From contig CALLXS010000009.1 of assembly GCA_937875295.1 (NCBI GenBank), positions 1 to 27,186 of the forward strand: a stretch of 27,186 bases of DNA. Direction: 5' to 3'. How positions within the stretch are numbered: the stretch's first letter is position 1; every line of letters begins with the position of its first letter. Positions 16,363 to 24,156 of the stretch are shown here, piece by piece. The translations under genes were made by a program, and so were the position numbers. A model generated the notes under the pieces. The model saw nothing but the letters and a program-made list of their open reading frames with translations. It was not told where the DNA came from and did not search any database. This DNA comes from an uncultured bacterium. Lineage in GTDB: Bacteria; Bacteroidota; Ignavibacteria; Kapaibacteriales; UBA2268.

Positions 16363-18276
16363 TTAAATTTTTTCAGATAGTTCAAACCATCTTTGTGTTT
16401 TATCATTTATTAAATTATTTAAATCTTCAATTATAATACTTAATTCCTGAATTTCTATATATTTTTCAGGTGGAATATTAATGATTTTATCAGAAAGTAT
16501 ATTCTTTTTATTTTCTAAGTTTTGTATTTCTGTATCTAGCAAATCAAATTCTCTCTGTTCCAAATATGATAATTTCTTTTGAGGAGAATCAATCTTTTTG
16601 GGATTTGTTGTTTTATCGGGCTTTGCTTTTATTGATTTCTCACTTTTTCGTTCTGATTCTAATTTTTCTTTTCTCTCTAAATAAAATGAGTAATTACCAG
16701 GATATTCTTTTATTTTACCATTTCCTTCAAATGACCATATAAAATTTATAGTTCTATCTAAAAATGCTCTATCGTGCGATACAATTAAAAGCACTCCATA
16801 GAAATCATCAAGATATTCTTCTAAAGAAGTGAGAGTAGGGATATCTAAATCGTTAGTAGGTTCATCTAAAAATATTACATTTGGGTTTTTAATAAGCATT
16901 CTTAATAAAGATAGGCGACGACGCTCACCACCTGAAAGAGTCTCTATTAATGAGGAATGCTGTTCTAAAGGAAAATTAAATTTTAATAATAAATCGCGAG
17001 GAGTAATATATCTATCTCGACCTACTCCGCAATCAATATATTCAGCAATTTCTTTAAGAGAAGAAATTACAGATTGATTTTCTTTTAGATCGGTTATTTC
17101 TTGTCTATAATAACCAATATTAATAGAATCCCCTAATTTAAGTGAACCGGAATCTATTGACATTAAACCGGCAAGAACATTTAACAATGTCGATTTTCCA
17201 CAACCATTCGGGCCAATAATACCATACCTATCCTTAGGTTTTGCTATATATGTAAAATCTTTAAATAATATTTCATTTCCAATACTTTTTGATATATAAT
17301 TTGCATCTATAATTCTTTGCCCCATAAACGATGTGCCGAGTTCGATTTTAATTTTCTTTTCTTTTATTTTCTTAGTGGTCTCTTCCATTTTAGCTATCCA
17401 ATCAATTCGGCTTTTAGCTTTAGTTCGCCGAGCTTTAGCACCTTTTTGAAGCCAAGCTAATTCCATTCTTAATTTGCTTTTGTTGTGTTCAGCAGCAGAA
17501 TTATGTATTTCGATAATACTTTCTTTTTTCTCTAAATAGTCTTGATAATTACCATTGAATGTATAAATTCTTTTTTGATCAATTTCAATGATTCGAGTAG
17601 AGACAGCATCAAGAAAGTATCTATCATGAGTGATAAAAACAAGTGATGTATTGGTATACATTAGTTTCTCTTGTAACCATTGGACAGAATCAGCATCTAA
17701 GTGATTAGTCGGCTCATCTAAAATAAGTAAGTCTGGTTCTGAAAGTAGTACTTTTGCAAGGGCAACCCTTTTTTTCTGCCCCCCAGAAAGATTATTCATT
17801 CTTTTTTGAAAATCAGTTACACCAAGTTTTGTAAGAATAATTTTTGCATCTAATTCTAAATTCCAACCATTTAATTCATCTAATTTATGATTTACTTCAT
17901 TTAATTTTTTAGAATTTAGTTCATTTGCTTTGCTATCATTTTTGAAATTATTAATTTGGTTAATTAAAAAATCATGTTCTTCGTTTAGTGAATAAATTTC
18001 AGGTTTTGCTTGCATTACATAATCTAATAGAGGAGCATTAGAGTAGATATTAGTTTGTTGCTCTAAGTATTCTAATCTAATATTTTTATTAAAAACTACT
18101 TCTCCAGAATCAGGAATTTCTTTTCCTCCAATAATTTTAAGCAAAGTAGTTTTCCCGATACCATTTTTTCCGATAATACCCAATCGTTCACCGTCTTCTA
18201 AACCGAAAGAGATATTTTCAAATAAATAATCGCGGTCAAATTTTTTGGTTAAATTATTACATGCAAATACTGTCAT
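16363..18276 (-). CDS. uup: ABC-F family ATPase, Uup-like
   Basis: The 637-residue cytoplasmic protein has two ABC ATPase domains and no membrane segment, the layout of ABC-F translation factors that act on the ribosome. Domain 1 has Walker A GKNGIGKTT, signature LSGGQKKRVALAK and Walker B LLILDEPTNHLD. Domain 2 has GPNGCGKST, LSGGERRRLSLLR and VIFLDEPTNDLD. The interdomain linker (about 240-305) is charged and helical, with LRMELAWLQKGAKARRTKAK. After domain 2 comes a lysine-rich stretch and a coiled coil (about 575-637), the C-terminal extension typical of Uup, which binds nucleic acid. A TTG seven codons upstream was rejected because it falls inside a good TATTTTTG promoter box (18302-18295). 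Uup is the best match by architecture; other ABC-F types are possible. Confidence 0.9.
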   Translation of the reverse strand: MTVFACNNLTKKFDRDYLFENISFGLEDGERLGIIGKNGIGKTTLLKIIGGKEIPDSGEVVFNKNIRLEYLEQQTNIYSNAPLLDYVMQAKPEIYSLNEEHDFLINQINNFKNDSKANELNSKKLNEVNHKLDELNGWNLELDAKIILTKLGVTDFQKRMNNLSGGQKKRVALAKVLLSEPDLLILDEPTNHLDADSVQWLQEKLMYTNTSLVFITHDRYFLDAVSTRIIEIDQKRIYTFNGNYQDYLEKKESIIEIHNSAAEHNKSKLRMELAWLQKGAKARRTKAKSRIDWIAKMEETTKKIKEKKIKIELGTSFMGQRIIDANYISKSIGNEILFKDFTYIAKPKDRYGIIGPNGCGKSTLLNVLAGLMSIDSGSLKLGDSINIGYYRQEITDLKENQSVISSLKEIAEYIDCGVGRDRYITPRDLLLKFNFPLEQHSSLIETLSGGERRRLSLLRMLIKNPNVIFLDEPTNDLDIPTLTSLEEYLDDFYGVLLIVSHDRAFLDRTINFIWSFEGNGKIKEYPGNYSFYLERKEKLESERKSEKSIKAKPDKTTNPKKIDSPQKKLSYLEQREFDLLDTEIQNLENKKNILSDKIINIPPEKYIEIQELSIIIEDLNNLINDKTQRWFELSEKI

Positions 18277-18294
18277 TATTATACTTAGAAATTT

Positions 18295-18325
18295 CAAAAA
18301 TACAAAAATAGTACTTTTTGGTAAA
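18295..18325 (-). promoter_or_regulatory. Candidate promoter for the ABC-F gene
   Basis: On the minus strand TTTA (18325-18322), a 19-base spacer and TATTTTTG (18302-18295) match TTTG-N19-TANNTTTG with one mismatch. A second TATTTTTG abuts it at 18310-18303. The expected start site near 18289 is 13 bases before the ATG at 18276, giving a very short leader. Confidence 0.45.
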
Positions 18326-18352
18326 GTATGAACAAATTAAATATTCAATTCC

Positions 18353-18382
18353 TTTGTGATAATGAATAATTTTTTTAATTTG
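18353..18382 (+). promoter_or_regulatory. Candidate promoter for the LysE-type pair
   Basis: TTTG (18353-18356), an 18-base spacer and TTAATTTG (18375-18382) fit the Bacteroidetes pattern with one mismatch in the -7 box. A start near 18388 would leave about 26 bases before the TTG start at 18414. Confidence 0.35.
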
Positions 18383-18413
18383 TATTCTTTTTAAATAAAT
18401 TAGGCAGAATCTT

Positions 18414-19127
18414 TTGTCATTTATTATTGGTATTATACTTGGAATAGTATTAGCTGTGGTGCCTGGTCCAGTAGCTGTTGGAGCCATCAACATGGCAATG
18501 AATATAGGGAAGAAAGAAGGCGTTCGATATTCTATTGGTAGCGGTACTACTGATATATTTTTTTGTTTATTCGCCATCTTTGCCACTTCAGCTGTACTTT
18601 CTATAATTGGAAATTTTTCAGCTAATCATCCTATTATTATTTTAATAATTCAATTACTTTTAGTAATTGCTATAATTATATATGGTTTATCGCAATTCAA
18701 AGTTGCTAAAAAATCATTTAACAATAAATTAGAGGAAATTAGTAAGAAAGAAGAAAATGTTTTACACAAAATTGGCAAAAAAGGACCATTTTTTGTAGGT
18801 TTAGTAGTTGGTTTAGCGAATATTGCCAGTCCAACTTTTATTCCGAGTTTAGCATTTTTTACTCTACAAGTTGATAAATTTAATTTTTATGAAATTAATT
18901 TAGTAAATCATATTGTATTATCGATAGGATTTGGTCTCGGAAATTTCTTATGGTTATTTATGATTGTATCAATTTTTAATAAAAATAAGAATAAATTTTC
19001 CGATAAAATTATTAAAAATATTTATAAGTTTGCTGGGATTACTTTAATAGCTTGCGGAATATTATTAGGCTATAAAATCCTTACATTAACGAATTGGAAT
19101 AATATATATAACTTAATATGTATATGA
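18414..19127 (+). CDS. LysE-family transporter, first of a pair
   Basis: This 237-residue membrane protein has about six hydrophobic helices. The family start is plain: SFIIGIILGIVLAVVPGPVA with the PGP signature, then VGAINMAMNIGKKEGVRYSIGSG. A second conserved zone near 125-150 has GLVVGLANIASPTFIPSLAF, where the LysE fold has its second repeat. Such proteins export amino acids or similar small molecules; the substrate is unknown. No ATG is in frame before the first helix: the frame is closed by a TAA at 18396-18398, and TTG at 18414 is the sensible start, placing two residues ahead of the helix. It is divergent from the ABC-F gene and followed after eight bases by a second LysE-type gene. 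It is longer than LysE/RhtB relatives (about 205) through the loop at 90-120 and the C-terminal tail. Confidence 0.83.
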   Translation: MSFIIGIILGIVLAVVPGPVAVGAINMAMNIGKKEGVRYSIGSGTTDIFFCLFAIFATSAVLSIIGNFSANHPIIILIIQLLLVIAIIIYGLSQFKVAKKSFNNKLEEISKKEENVLHKIGKKGPFFVGLVVGLANIASPTFIPSLAFFTLQVDKFNFYEINLVNHIVLSIGFGLGNFLWLFMIVSIFNKNKNKFSDKIIKNIYKFAGITLIACGILLGYKILTLTNWNNIYNLICI

Positions 19128-19135
19128 GTTAAATC

Positions 19136-19741
19136 ATGAAAATAGCGGAATTTATAATTGCGGCATTTTTAATAATAATTCTTCCTGGTCAAGATTTTCT
19201 ATATTTAATTTCTCAGAGTATAAATAATAATCGAAAAGCAGCTTTATTTACTGCATTTGGTTTAGCTGCCGGTAATATTGTTACTATTTCAGCTATTGCA
19301 TTTGGAATTACACCATTAATTTTAAAAAATCATAGCATAATGTTATCATTAAAAATAATTGGTGTGGTTTATATATTGTATCTTTCTTATAAGGCTTTTA
19401 CTAATGACACTCATGCGAAATTAGATGAAAAATCTGATAATAATGAGAGTATGAAGAAATTTTTAACAGGTGTAGCAATGAATGTATTAAATATTAAAAC
19501 ATGGCTATTTATGTTGCTATTTTTTCCGCAATTTTTAAATCCAAACTCTACGAACCCGAAATTAGATATTGCAATTTTAGGCATAATTTTTATTATAATG
19601 GTAATTATTATTTTTAGTACAATTGCAATTATAGCTTCAAATTTTGCAAGTTTTTTCAAAAGTGAAAAAAGCCGAAATATATTGAAATATATAAGCGGAA
19701 CAATGATGCTTATAATAGCTTTTTTAATTGTTATTCAATAA
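19136..19741 (+). CDS. LysE/RhtB-family transporter, second of a pair
   Basis: A 201-residue membrane protein with about six hydrophobic helices and the RhtB-type start FLIIILPGQDFLYLISQSIN, where PGQDF stands for the usual PGPD motif, followed by RKAALFTAFGLAAGNIV. A mid-protein MKKFLTGVAMNVLNIKTWLF segment matches the family's second repeat (N-P in most is N-I here). It likely exports an amino acid or metabolite across the inner membrane. The ATG lies eight bases after the first LysE-type stop, so the two form an operon. The pair are different branches of the family rather than a recent duplication, as their sequences share little beyond the motif. The substrate cannot be read from sequence. 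Confidence 0.83.
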   Translation: MKIAEFIIAAFLIIILPGQDFLYLISQSINNNRKAALFTAFGLAAGNIVTISAIAFGITPLILKNHSIMLSLKIIGVVYILYLSYKAFTNDTHAKLDEKSDNNESMKKFLTGVAMNVLNIKTWLFMLLFFPQFLNPNSTNPKLDIAILGIIFIIMVIIIFSTIAIIASNFASFFKSEKSRNILKYISGTMMLIIAFLIVIQ

Positions 19742-19870
19742 TTGTTATTTAATAAAAAAAATAAAATACAATAAAAATTATTTAATGTAGATATATTAAT
19801 TATAAACTTTTCGGCATTATTAACTTTAAAATAAGAAATTACATTACAAATAGAAGGATTAAATAAAAGT

Positions 19871-21514
19871 ATGAGAAAAATTATATTAATTATTGCTTTG
19901 ATGCTAATGATATTTAGTGAATCAAACTCTCAAACTGGATTAGGAAGTTTCTCTGGAAATTTCGAAATTAACAATCAATATTATCTTAAAGATTCTATCA
20001 TAGGAGCATCAAATGTTCCTGAGAAATTACGCAGTAATGGTTTCTTTAATTTAAATTATGTAAACGGCAATATAAGTGCTGGTATTAGATATGAGAATTA
20101 TGCCCAACCACTTTTGGGGTATGATGCACGTTTTGCTGGAAGTGGTATTCCATATAGATTTGCTCGGTATTCAGGAGACTTAATTGATATCACTGCAGGA
20201 AATTTTTATGAGCAATTTGGTAGCGGTATGGTTTTCCGTTCGTATGAAGATAGACAGTTAGGTTTTGATAATTCTATTGATGGAGCAAGAATTAAATTGA
20301 CTCCTGGTTATGGTTTATCCTTAACTGGTATAATTGGCAGAATGAGAAATTTCTGGGCTACAAGCGAAAGCTTATTAAGAGGTGTTGATGCGAATTTAGA
20401 AATTAATTCATTATTTGAGTCATTAAAAGAATCAGATGTGATTTTTAATTTGGGTGGTTCATTTATGAGCAAATATCAAGCTGATAAAGATCCTTTATTG
20501 AAACTTCCAGAAAATGTAGGAGCGGGATCTGTAAGATTAGGTATTTCTGGCGAAAGTTTTAATATTAACGGTGAATACGCTTACAAAGCAAATGATCCGA
20601 GCTATACAAATTTAAATTCATACAATTCAGGAAATGGTCTATTAATTCAAACATCTTATTTTACAGATGGTTTGGGTATAAATTTGAATTTCCATAGAAT
20701 TGATAATATGGATTTCAGAGCCGAAAGAAATGCAATTGGTACAGTTTTAAATATTAATTATTTACCACCAATAACTAAACAACATACTTACGGTCTTACT
20801 GCTATGTACCCATATAGTACTCAACTTAATGGGGAAATTGGAGTACAAATGGAAGTGAATTATACTTTCCCAAAATCTACATTTATGGGTGGTAAATATC
20901 CTTGGCAATTCACTTTAAATTTCTCTAATTTAAATTCAATTGATACAGTTCATACAAGTAAATATTTATATGATTCAGAATTTGGTTTTGGGAAAAAGAC
21001 ATTTTTCCAAGATATAAGTCTTTATGCATATAAGAAATTTAGCCCAGATGTAAAATCGAATTTTGGATTTGTATATCAAAAATATGATAGAGATATAGCA
21101 GAAAAAGGTGGTGCTCCTACTTTTGGAATGGTAACAGTAATGACTGCAGTTGCAGATATGACCTTTAAAGTTGCAAATAGACAATCTCTACGTGCTGAAT
21201 TGCAACATATGTTTTATGACCAAGAACTTGAAGTTCACCCAGAATATTCAAATGGAAATTGGGCATCAGCTCTTTTAGAATATACAATAGCTCCAAATTG
21301 GTTCTTTTCTGTGATGGATGAATATAATTATGGAAATGAATTTGACGAGAAGAAATTGCATTATTATACTGCTTCTTTAGGTTATATTCACTCTGGTACA
21401 AGAGTGCAATTGAGTTATGGAAGACAAAGAGAAGGAATCTTGTGCGTAGGTGGTGTATGCCGATTAGTTCCTTCATCAAATGGATTTAATTTCAATATTT
21501 CTACATCATTTTAA
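19871..21514 (+). CDS. DUF6029-type outer membrane beta-barrel protein
   Basis: The 547-residue product has a signal peptide (MRKIILIIALMLMIFSESNS, then QTG) and a beta-rich body with many alternating aromatic strands. It ends in Phe (NISTSF), the usual signal for insertion by the BAM machinery. The early motifs GSFSGNFEINNQYYLKD, PEKLRSNGFFNLNY, GNFYEQFGSGMVFRSYEDRQ and DNSIDGARIK are those I associate with the Bacteroidota DUF6029 family, of unknown function. AGAAGGA lies about 14 bases before the ATG, too far to be a normal ribosome site. The Omp28-like lipoprotein gene follows after 22 bases, and this pairing recurs in Bacteroidota, which suggests that the two act together at the outer membrane. 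The family name rests on recall of its N-terminal motifs. Confidence 0.75.
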   Translation: MRKIILIIALMLMIFSESNSQTGLGSFSGNFEINNQYYLKDSIIGASNVPEKLRSNGFFNLNYVNGNISAGIRYENYAQPLLGYDARFAGSGIPYRFARYSGDLIDITAGNFYEQFGSGMVFRSYEDRQLGFDNSIDGARIKLTPGYGLSLTGIIGRMRNFWATSESLLRGVDANLEINSLFESLKESDVIFNLGGSFMSKYQADKDPLLKLPENVGAGSVRLGISGESFNINGEYAYKANDPSYTNLNSYNSGNGLLIQTSYFTDGLGINLNFHRIDNMDFRAERNAIGTVLNINYLPPITKQHTYGLTAMYPYSTQLNGEIGVQMEVNYTFPKSTFMGGKYPWQFTLNFSNLNSIDTVHTSKYLYDSEFGFGKKTFFQDISLYAYKKFSPDVKSNFGFVYQKYDRDIAEKGGAPTFGMVTVMTAVADMTFKVANRQSLRAELQHMFYDQELEVHPEYSNGNWASALLEYTIAPNWFFSVMDEYNYGNEFDEKKLHYYTASLGYIHSGTRVQLSYGRQREGILCVGGVCRLVPSSNGFNFNISTSF

Positions 21515-21536
21515 AATAAAAAAGAAAGAAAATAAA

Positions 21537-22385
21537 ATGAAAAAAATAAATATAATAATATCTTTAATAGCACTTTTTTGGATGGTAAGTTGCGATGTGA
21601 TTGACCAACCCTTCGAAGAAAAAATTGAAGGGCCAGATACTACAAAAACTGATGTTGTATATAAAAAGATACTTTTAGAAGATTATACAGGCTTTAACTG
21701 TCCAAATTGTCCAAGAGCTGCTGAAGTAATTCATACAATATTAAATACATATAATGACAATGTAATTCCTGTGGCTATTCATGCTGGATATTTTGCAAAA
21801 CCAAAGACTCAAGCTTCGTCTCCTTATAAATACGATTTTAGAACAACAGTAGGTGATGAATGGGATACGTATTTTGGCATCAGTGCTGTAGGCAATCCAA
21901 ATGGATTAGTTAATAGAATTAATTCTCATAAAATATATAGCTTCCAAGAATGGTTAGCTCAAATCTCTGAAAATTTATCTAAAATATCCGATTTCAAAAT
22001 TAAATTAAGAGCTACAATGAACGATGCTAAAAGTAAAATTAATTCTGAAATTGAAGTTACTACTTTAAATAATCTAACTGCAAATTATAAATTAAATGTA
22101 ATTTTAATACAAGATAATATTGTTGATTATCAAAACAATGAAGGTGTAGATGTAGCTGATTACGTGCATAATCATGTGTTGAGAGCTACTTTCAATGGTA
22201 ATTGGGGAGAAGATATTATCACCTCTCCAGCGGCTAAAAATACTAAGATAGTAAAAGAATATAACTTAGAAGTTAAAAAAGATGATAAACATCCTTGGCT
22301 AAAAGAAAATTTAAAAGTAGTAGCTTTTATATATGATGCTCAGACTTATGAAGTTATGCAAGTCGAGGAAATCAAAGTAAATTAG
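21537..22385 (+). CDS. Omp28-like lipoprotein with a CPNC thioredoxin-type motif
   Basis: From the ATG at 21537 the protein has 282 residues. It starts with a lipoprotein signal (MKKINIIISLIALFWMVSC, Cys19 lipidated). After a short linker comes a thioredoxin-like fold: KKILLEDYTGFNCPNCPRAA with Cys55 and Cys58 in CxxC, then VIPVAIHAGYFAKP and the YFGISAVGNPNGLVNR segment, the cis-Pro region of such folds. The C-terminal half is a beta domain (about 155-280). This is the layout of Omp28-related proteins, first described as an outer membrane protein of Porphyromonas gingivalis. Redox activity is possible but unproven. A frame extended upstream by 19 codons overlaps the previous gene and places residues ahead of the signal peptide, so it was not used. 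It ends 26 bases before a terminator. Confidence 0.85.
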   Translation: MKKINIIISLIALFWMVSCDVIDQPFEEKIEGPDTTKTDVVYKKILLEDYTGFNCPNCPRAAEVIHTILNTYNDNVIPVAIHAGYFAKPKTQASSPYKYDFRTTVGDEWDTYFGISAVGNPNGLVNRINSHKIYSFQEWLAQISENLSKISDFKIKLRATMNDAKSKINSEIEVTTLNNLTANYKLNVILIQDNIVDYQNNEGVDVADYVHNHVLRATFNGNWGEDIITSPAAKNTKIVKEYNLEVKKDDKHPWLKENLKVVAFIYDAQTYEVMQVEEIKVN

Positions 22386-22410
22386 TAGGAACTATTTAAA
22401 TTTTAAAAGC

Positions 22411-22448
22411 AAAAGGGACAAATCCAATTTGTCCCTTTTTTATTTTTT
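22411..22448 (+). terminator. Terminator after the Omp28-like gene
   Basis: A perfect 13-bp stem, AAAAGGGACAAAT (22411-22423) with ATTTGTCCCTTTT (22427-22439), has a 3-base loop and runs into a T-rich tail. It lies between convergent genes and can serve both directions because of the A run on its left. Confidence 0.92.
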
Positions 22449-22464
22449 TTATATTATAATGAAT

Positions 22465-23490
22465 TTATTTGTCTAAAAAATCATTAAATCTTAGTTCTTT
22501 TCTCTTGCTTCGGTCAGCATTATGATATATATATGATGCGATTAATGGTAATGCAATAGTTACTTCGCTATATACCATTTGTTCGTAAGTAGTTTCAACT
22601 TTACCCCAAGAACTTGCTTCTTTTAAAGTAGAGCCAGATAATGCTCCATCTCTTTCGTCTGCAACAGTGATTTGGATAGCATATTTATGCATATCAACTT
22701 CTTTGCCTAGCACTTCAGCAGCGACTACTATATCTTGAGTAAAATTCTTAGGAACTCCGCCGGCAAGCATAAAAATACCAGTATCGCCATTTTCAATTTT
22801 AATTTTAGTGATTTCTAAAAAATCCTTAGCAGAATCAATAGAAAGATGATTTTCGTTGTTAAATTGGTGCATAACAAATCCAAATCCTGCAGAACAATCA
22901 GAAAATGCTGGTACAAATATTGGAATTGCTTTTTCGTATGCAGTTCGTACAATTGAATCATTACCTAAATTGTTATCTACAAGCCATTTGCCCATTTCTC
23001 TAATAAATTCACGAGAACTGTATGGACGTGGCTCTAAAGAATTAGCAATTTCACCAATCGTGTTATCGCATACTCTAAGTTCTTCTTCATCAATATAAGT
23101 ATCATAAATACGGTCGATCATTAAGTCTCGCATTTCATTATCGTCAACAAATTGAGTTCCTTGATAATGTCTAAACCCTAATGCTTCGAAAAAGTCTTGG
23201 TCTACAATGTTTGCTCCAGTCGAAACAATTACATCTATTAAATTAGCTTTCATTAAATCAACAATGATTTTCTTCATACCTGCACTAATCAATGAGCCTG
23301 CTAATGTAAGAATTACAGCGCATTTATCATCCTCAATCATCATTTTATAAATTGAAGCAGCTCTATGCAAGTTACGAGCTTGGAAAGCAGTTCTTCCCAT
23401 GGCTTCAACGATTTCTTTGCTATTAAATTTGGTGATGTCAATATGCTCCACCATTTGATCTTTCTTTAAAAAATCTGCTTTTGTTGGCAT
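22465..23490 (-). CDS. Deoxyhypusine-synthase-like NAD-dependent enzyme
   Basis: The 341-residue product clearly belongs to the deoxyhypusine synthase fold. Visible are LTLAGSLISAGMKKII and VSTGANIVDQD (NAD binding), SLEPRPYSSREFIREMG, a PIFVPAFSDCSAGFGF stretch, MLAGGVPKNFTQD, and the C-terminal block SGSTLKEASSWGKVE, whose Lys297 aligns by motif with the catalytic lysine of eukaryotic DHS (in WGK). Eukaryotic DHS moves an aminobutyl group from spermidine onto eIF5A. Bacteria lack eIF5A, so this homologue must use another acceptor. A homospermidine-type product or another polyamine transfer is possible; the true reaction is unknown. The ATG at 23490 is preferred over a GTG ten codons upstream. 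AGGA precedes the ATG. It stands alone, convergent with the Omp28-like gene and downstream of the tmRNA terminator on its own strand. Confidence 0.85.
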   Translation of the reverse strand: MPTKADFLKKDQMVEHIDITKFNSKEIVEAMGRTAFQARNLHRAASIYKMMIEDDKCAVILTLAGSLISAGMKKIIVDLMKANLIDVIVSTGANIVDQDFFEALGFRHYQGTQFVDDNEMRDLMIDRIYDTYIDEEELRVCDNTIGEIANSLEPRPYSSREFIREMGKWLVDNNLGNDSIVRTAYEKAIPIFVPAFSDCSAGFGFVMHQFNNENHLSIDSAKDFLEITKIKIENGDTGIFMLAGGVPKNFTQDIVVAAEVLGKEVDMHKYAIQITVADERDGALSGSTLKEASSWGKVETTYEQMVYSEVTIALPLIASYIYHNADRSKRKELRFNDFLDK

Positions 23491-23605
23491 TTTTATTCCT
23501 AATAAAAAAATTAATATCACAATAAATAAAAGACGATAGCAATTAGAATCTATTATTTATTAAAATATACTATGTTTGAAAATTAAATCTAATACTTAAA
23601 AAATA

Positions 23606-23634
23606 AAAACCGTGTAATTTATATACACGGTTTT
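23606..23634 (-). terminator. Terminator of the tmRNA gene
   Basis: AAAACCGTGTA (23606-23616) and TACACGGTTTT (23624-23634) form an 11-bp stem with a 7-base loop, ending five bases from the tmRNA 3' end. On the minus strand a T-rich run follows. Confidence 0.88.
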
Positions 23635-23638
23635 GTTG

Positions 23639-24028
23639 TGGAGATGGCGGGAGTCGAACCCGCGTCCGAAATGCTTCACTTGCAGCTATTACATGCTTAA
23701 TTATTCTTTTTGTTTTAGCTCTAAAATGAACCGAATAATAGGTATTTTAAAGCGAGTTTCAGTTAATGTTTAACCAGTTTCCCTGATACACAGATTCTGG
23801 CGGTCTTATCTAGTTTGCGACACCCATAGATTAATCGATAAGCAAATTAAAATATGGATGTTAGCCGATAACTCTTAGTTACGCAGCTAAAGCATAGCTA
23901 TAATCATAGCTAGCTGTGTTGTTGTTGTTTGCGTTTATTTTTTTACCGGTTGAATTTACGTGCTTCACCGATTGAGCACGGCATGCGACTATCAAACTAC
24001 CCCATCCCGTCGAATCCGTTTCATCCCC
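23639..24028 (-). ncRNA. ssrA: Transfer-messenger RNA (tmRNA)
   Basis: About 390 bases on the minus strand show both ends of a one-piece tmRNA. The 5' end reads GGGGATGAAACGGATTCGAC and the 3' end has the T-arm GGTTCGACTCCCGCC then ATCTCCA. Bases 1-7 (GGGGATG) pair fully with CATCTCC before the discriminator A. CCA is not encoded (CAA follows), so it must be added later. The resume codon GCA at 23932-23930 follows AAATAAAC and opens a tag frame ANNNNTASYDYSYALAA ending in TAA at 23881-23879. The YALAA end is the usual protease-recognition signal, and YDYSY resembles tags of green sulfur bacteria. It rescues stalled ribosomes with SmpB, whose gene is not in this window. Boundaries should be good to a few bases. 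Confidence 0.95.
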
Positions 24029-24156
24029 AATAAATTACTGAGGTGTCAAGATTAATGAGAATTGGTCAACAACATAAATAAAGACAGTAGGAATAAATAA
24101 TTTAATTATATCCTAATAGTTTACGCAATTTAATATGACAATGACGAAAAAAATAT

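Noticed and set aside
23639..23715. A tRNA on the minus strand, suggested by the T-arm and acceptor end
   Set aside because: There is no anticodon arm next to it; the acceptor partner is about 390 bases away, which with the tag frame identifies it as tmRNA.
24044..24049. TTGACA on the minus strand just ahead of tmRNA
   Set aside because: It lies 16 bases upstream of the RNA 5' end, so it is too close to serve as a -35 element, and the other promoters look Bacteroidetes-type. A TAATCTTG nearby is closer to a -7 box but is not well placed either.
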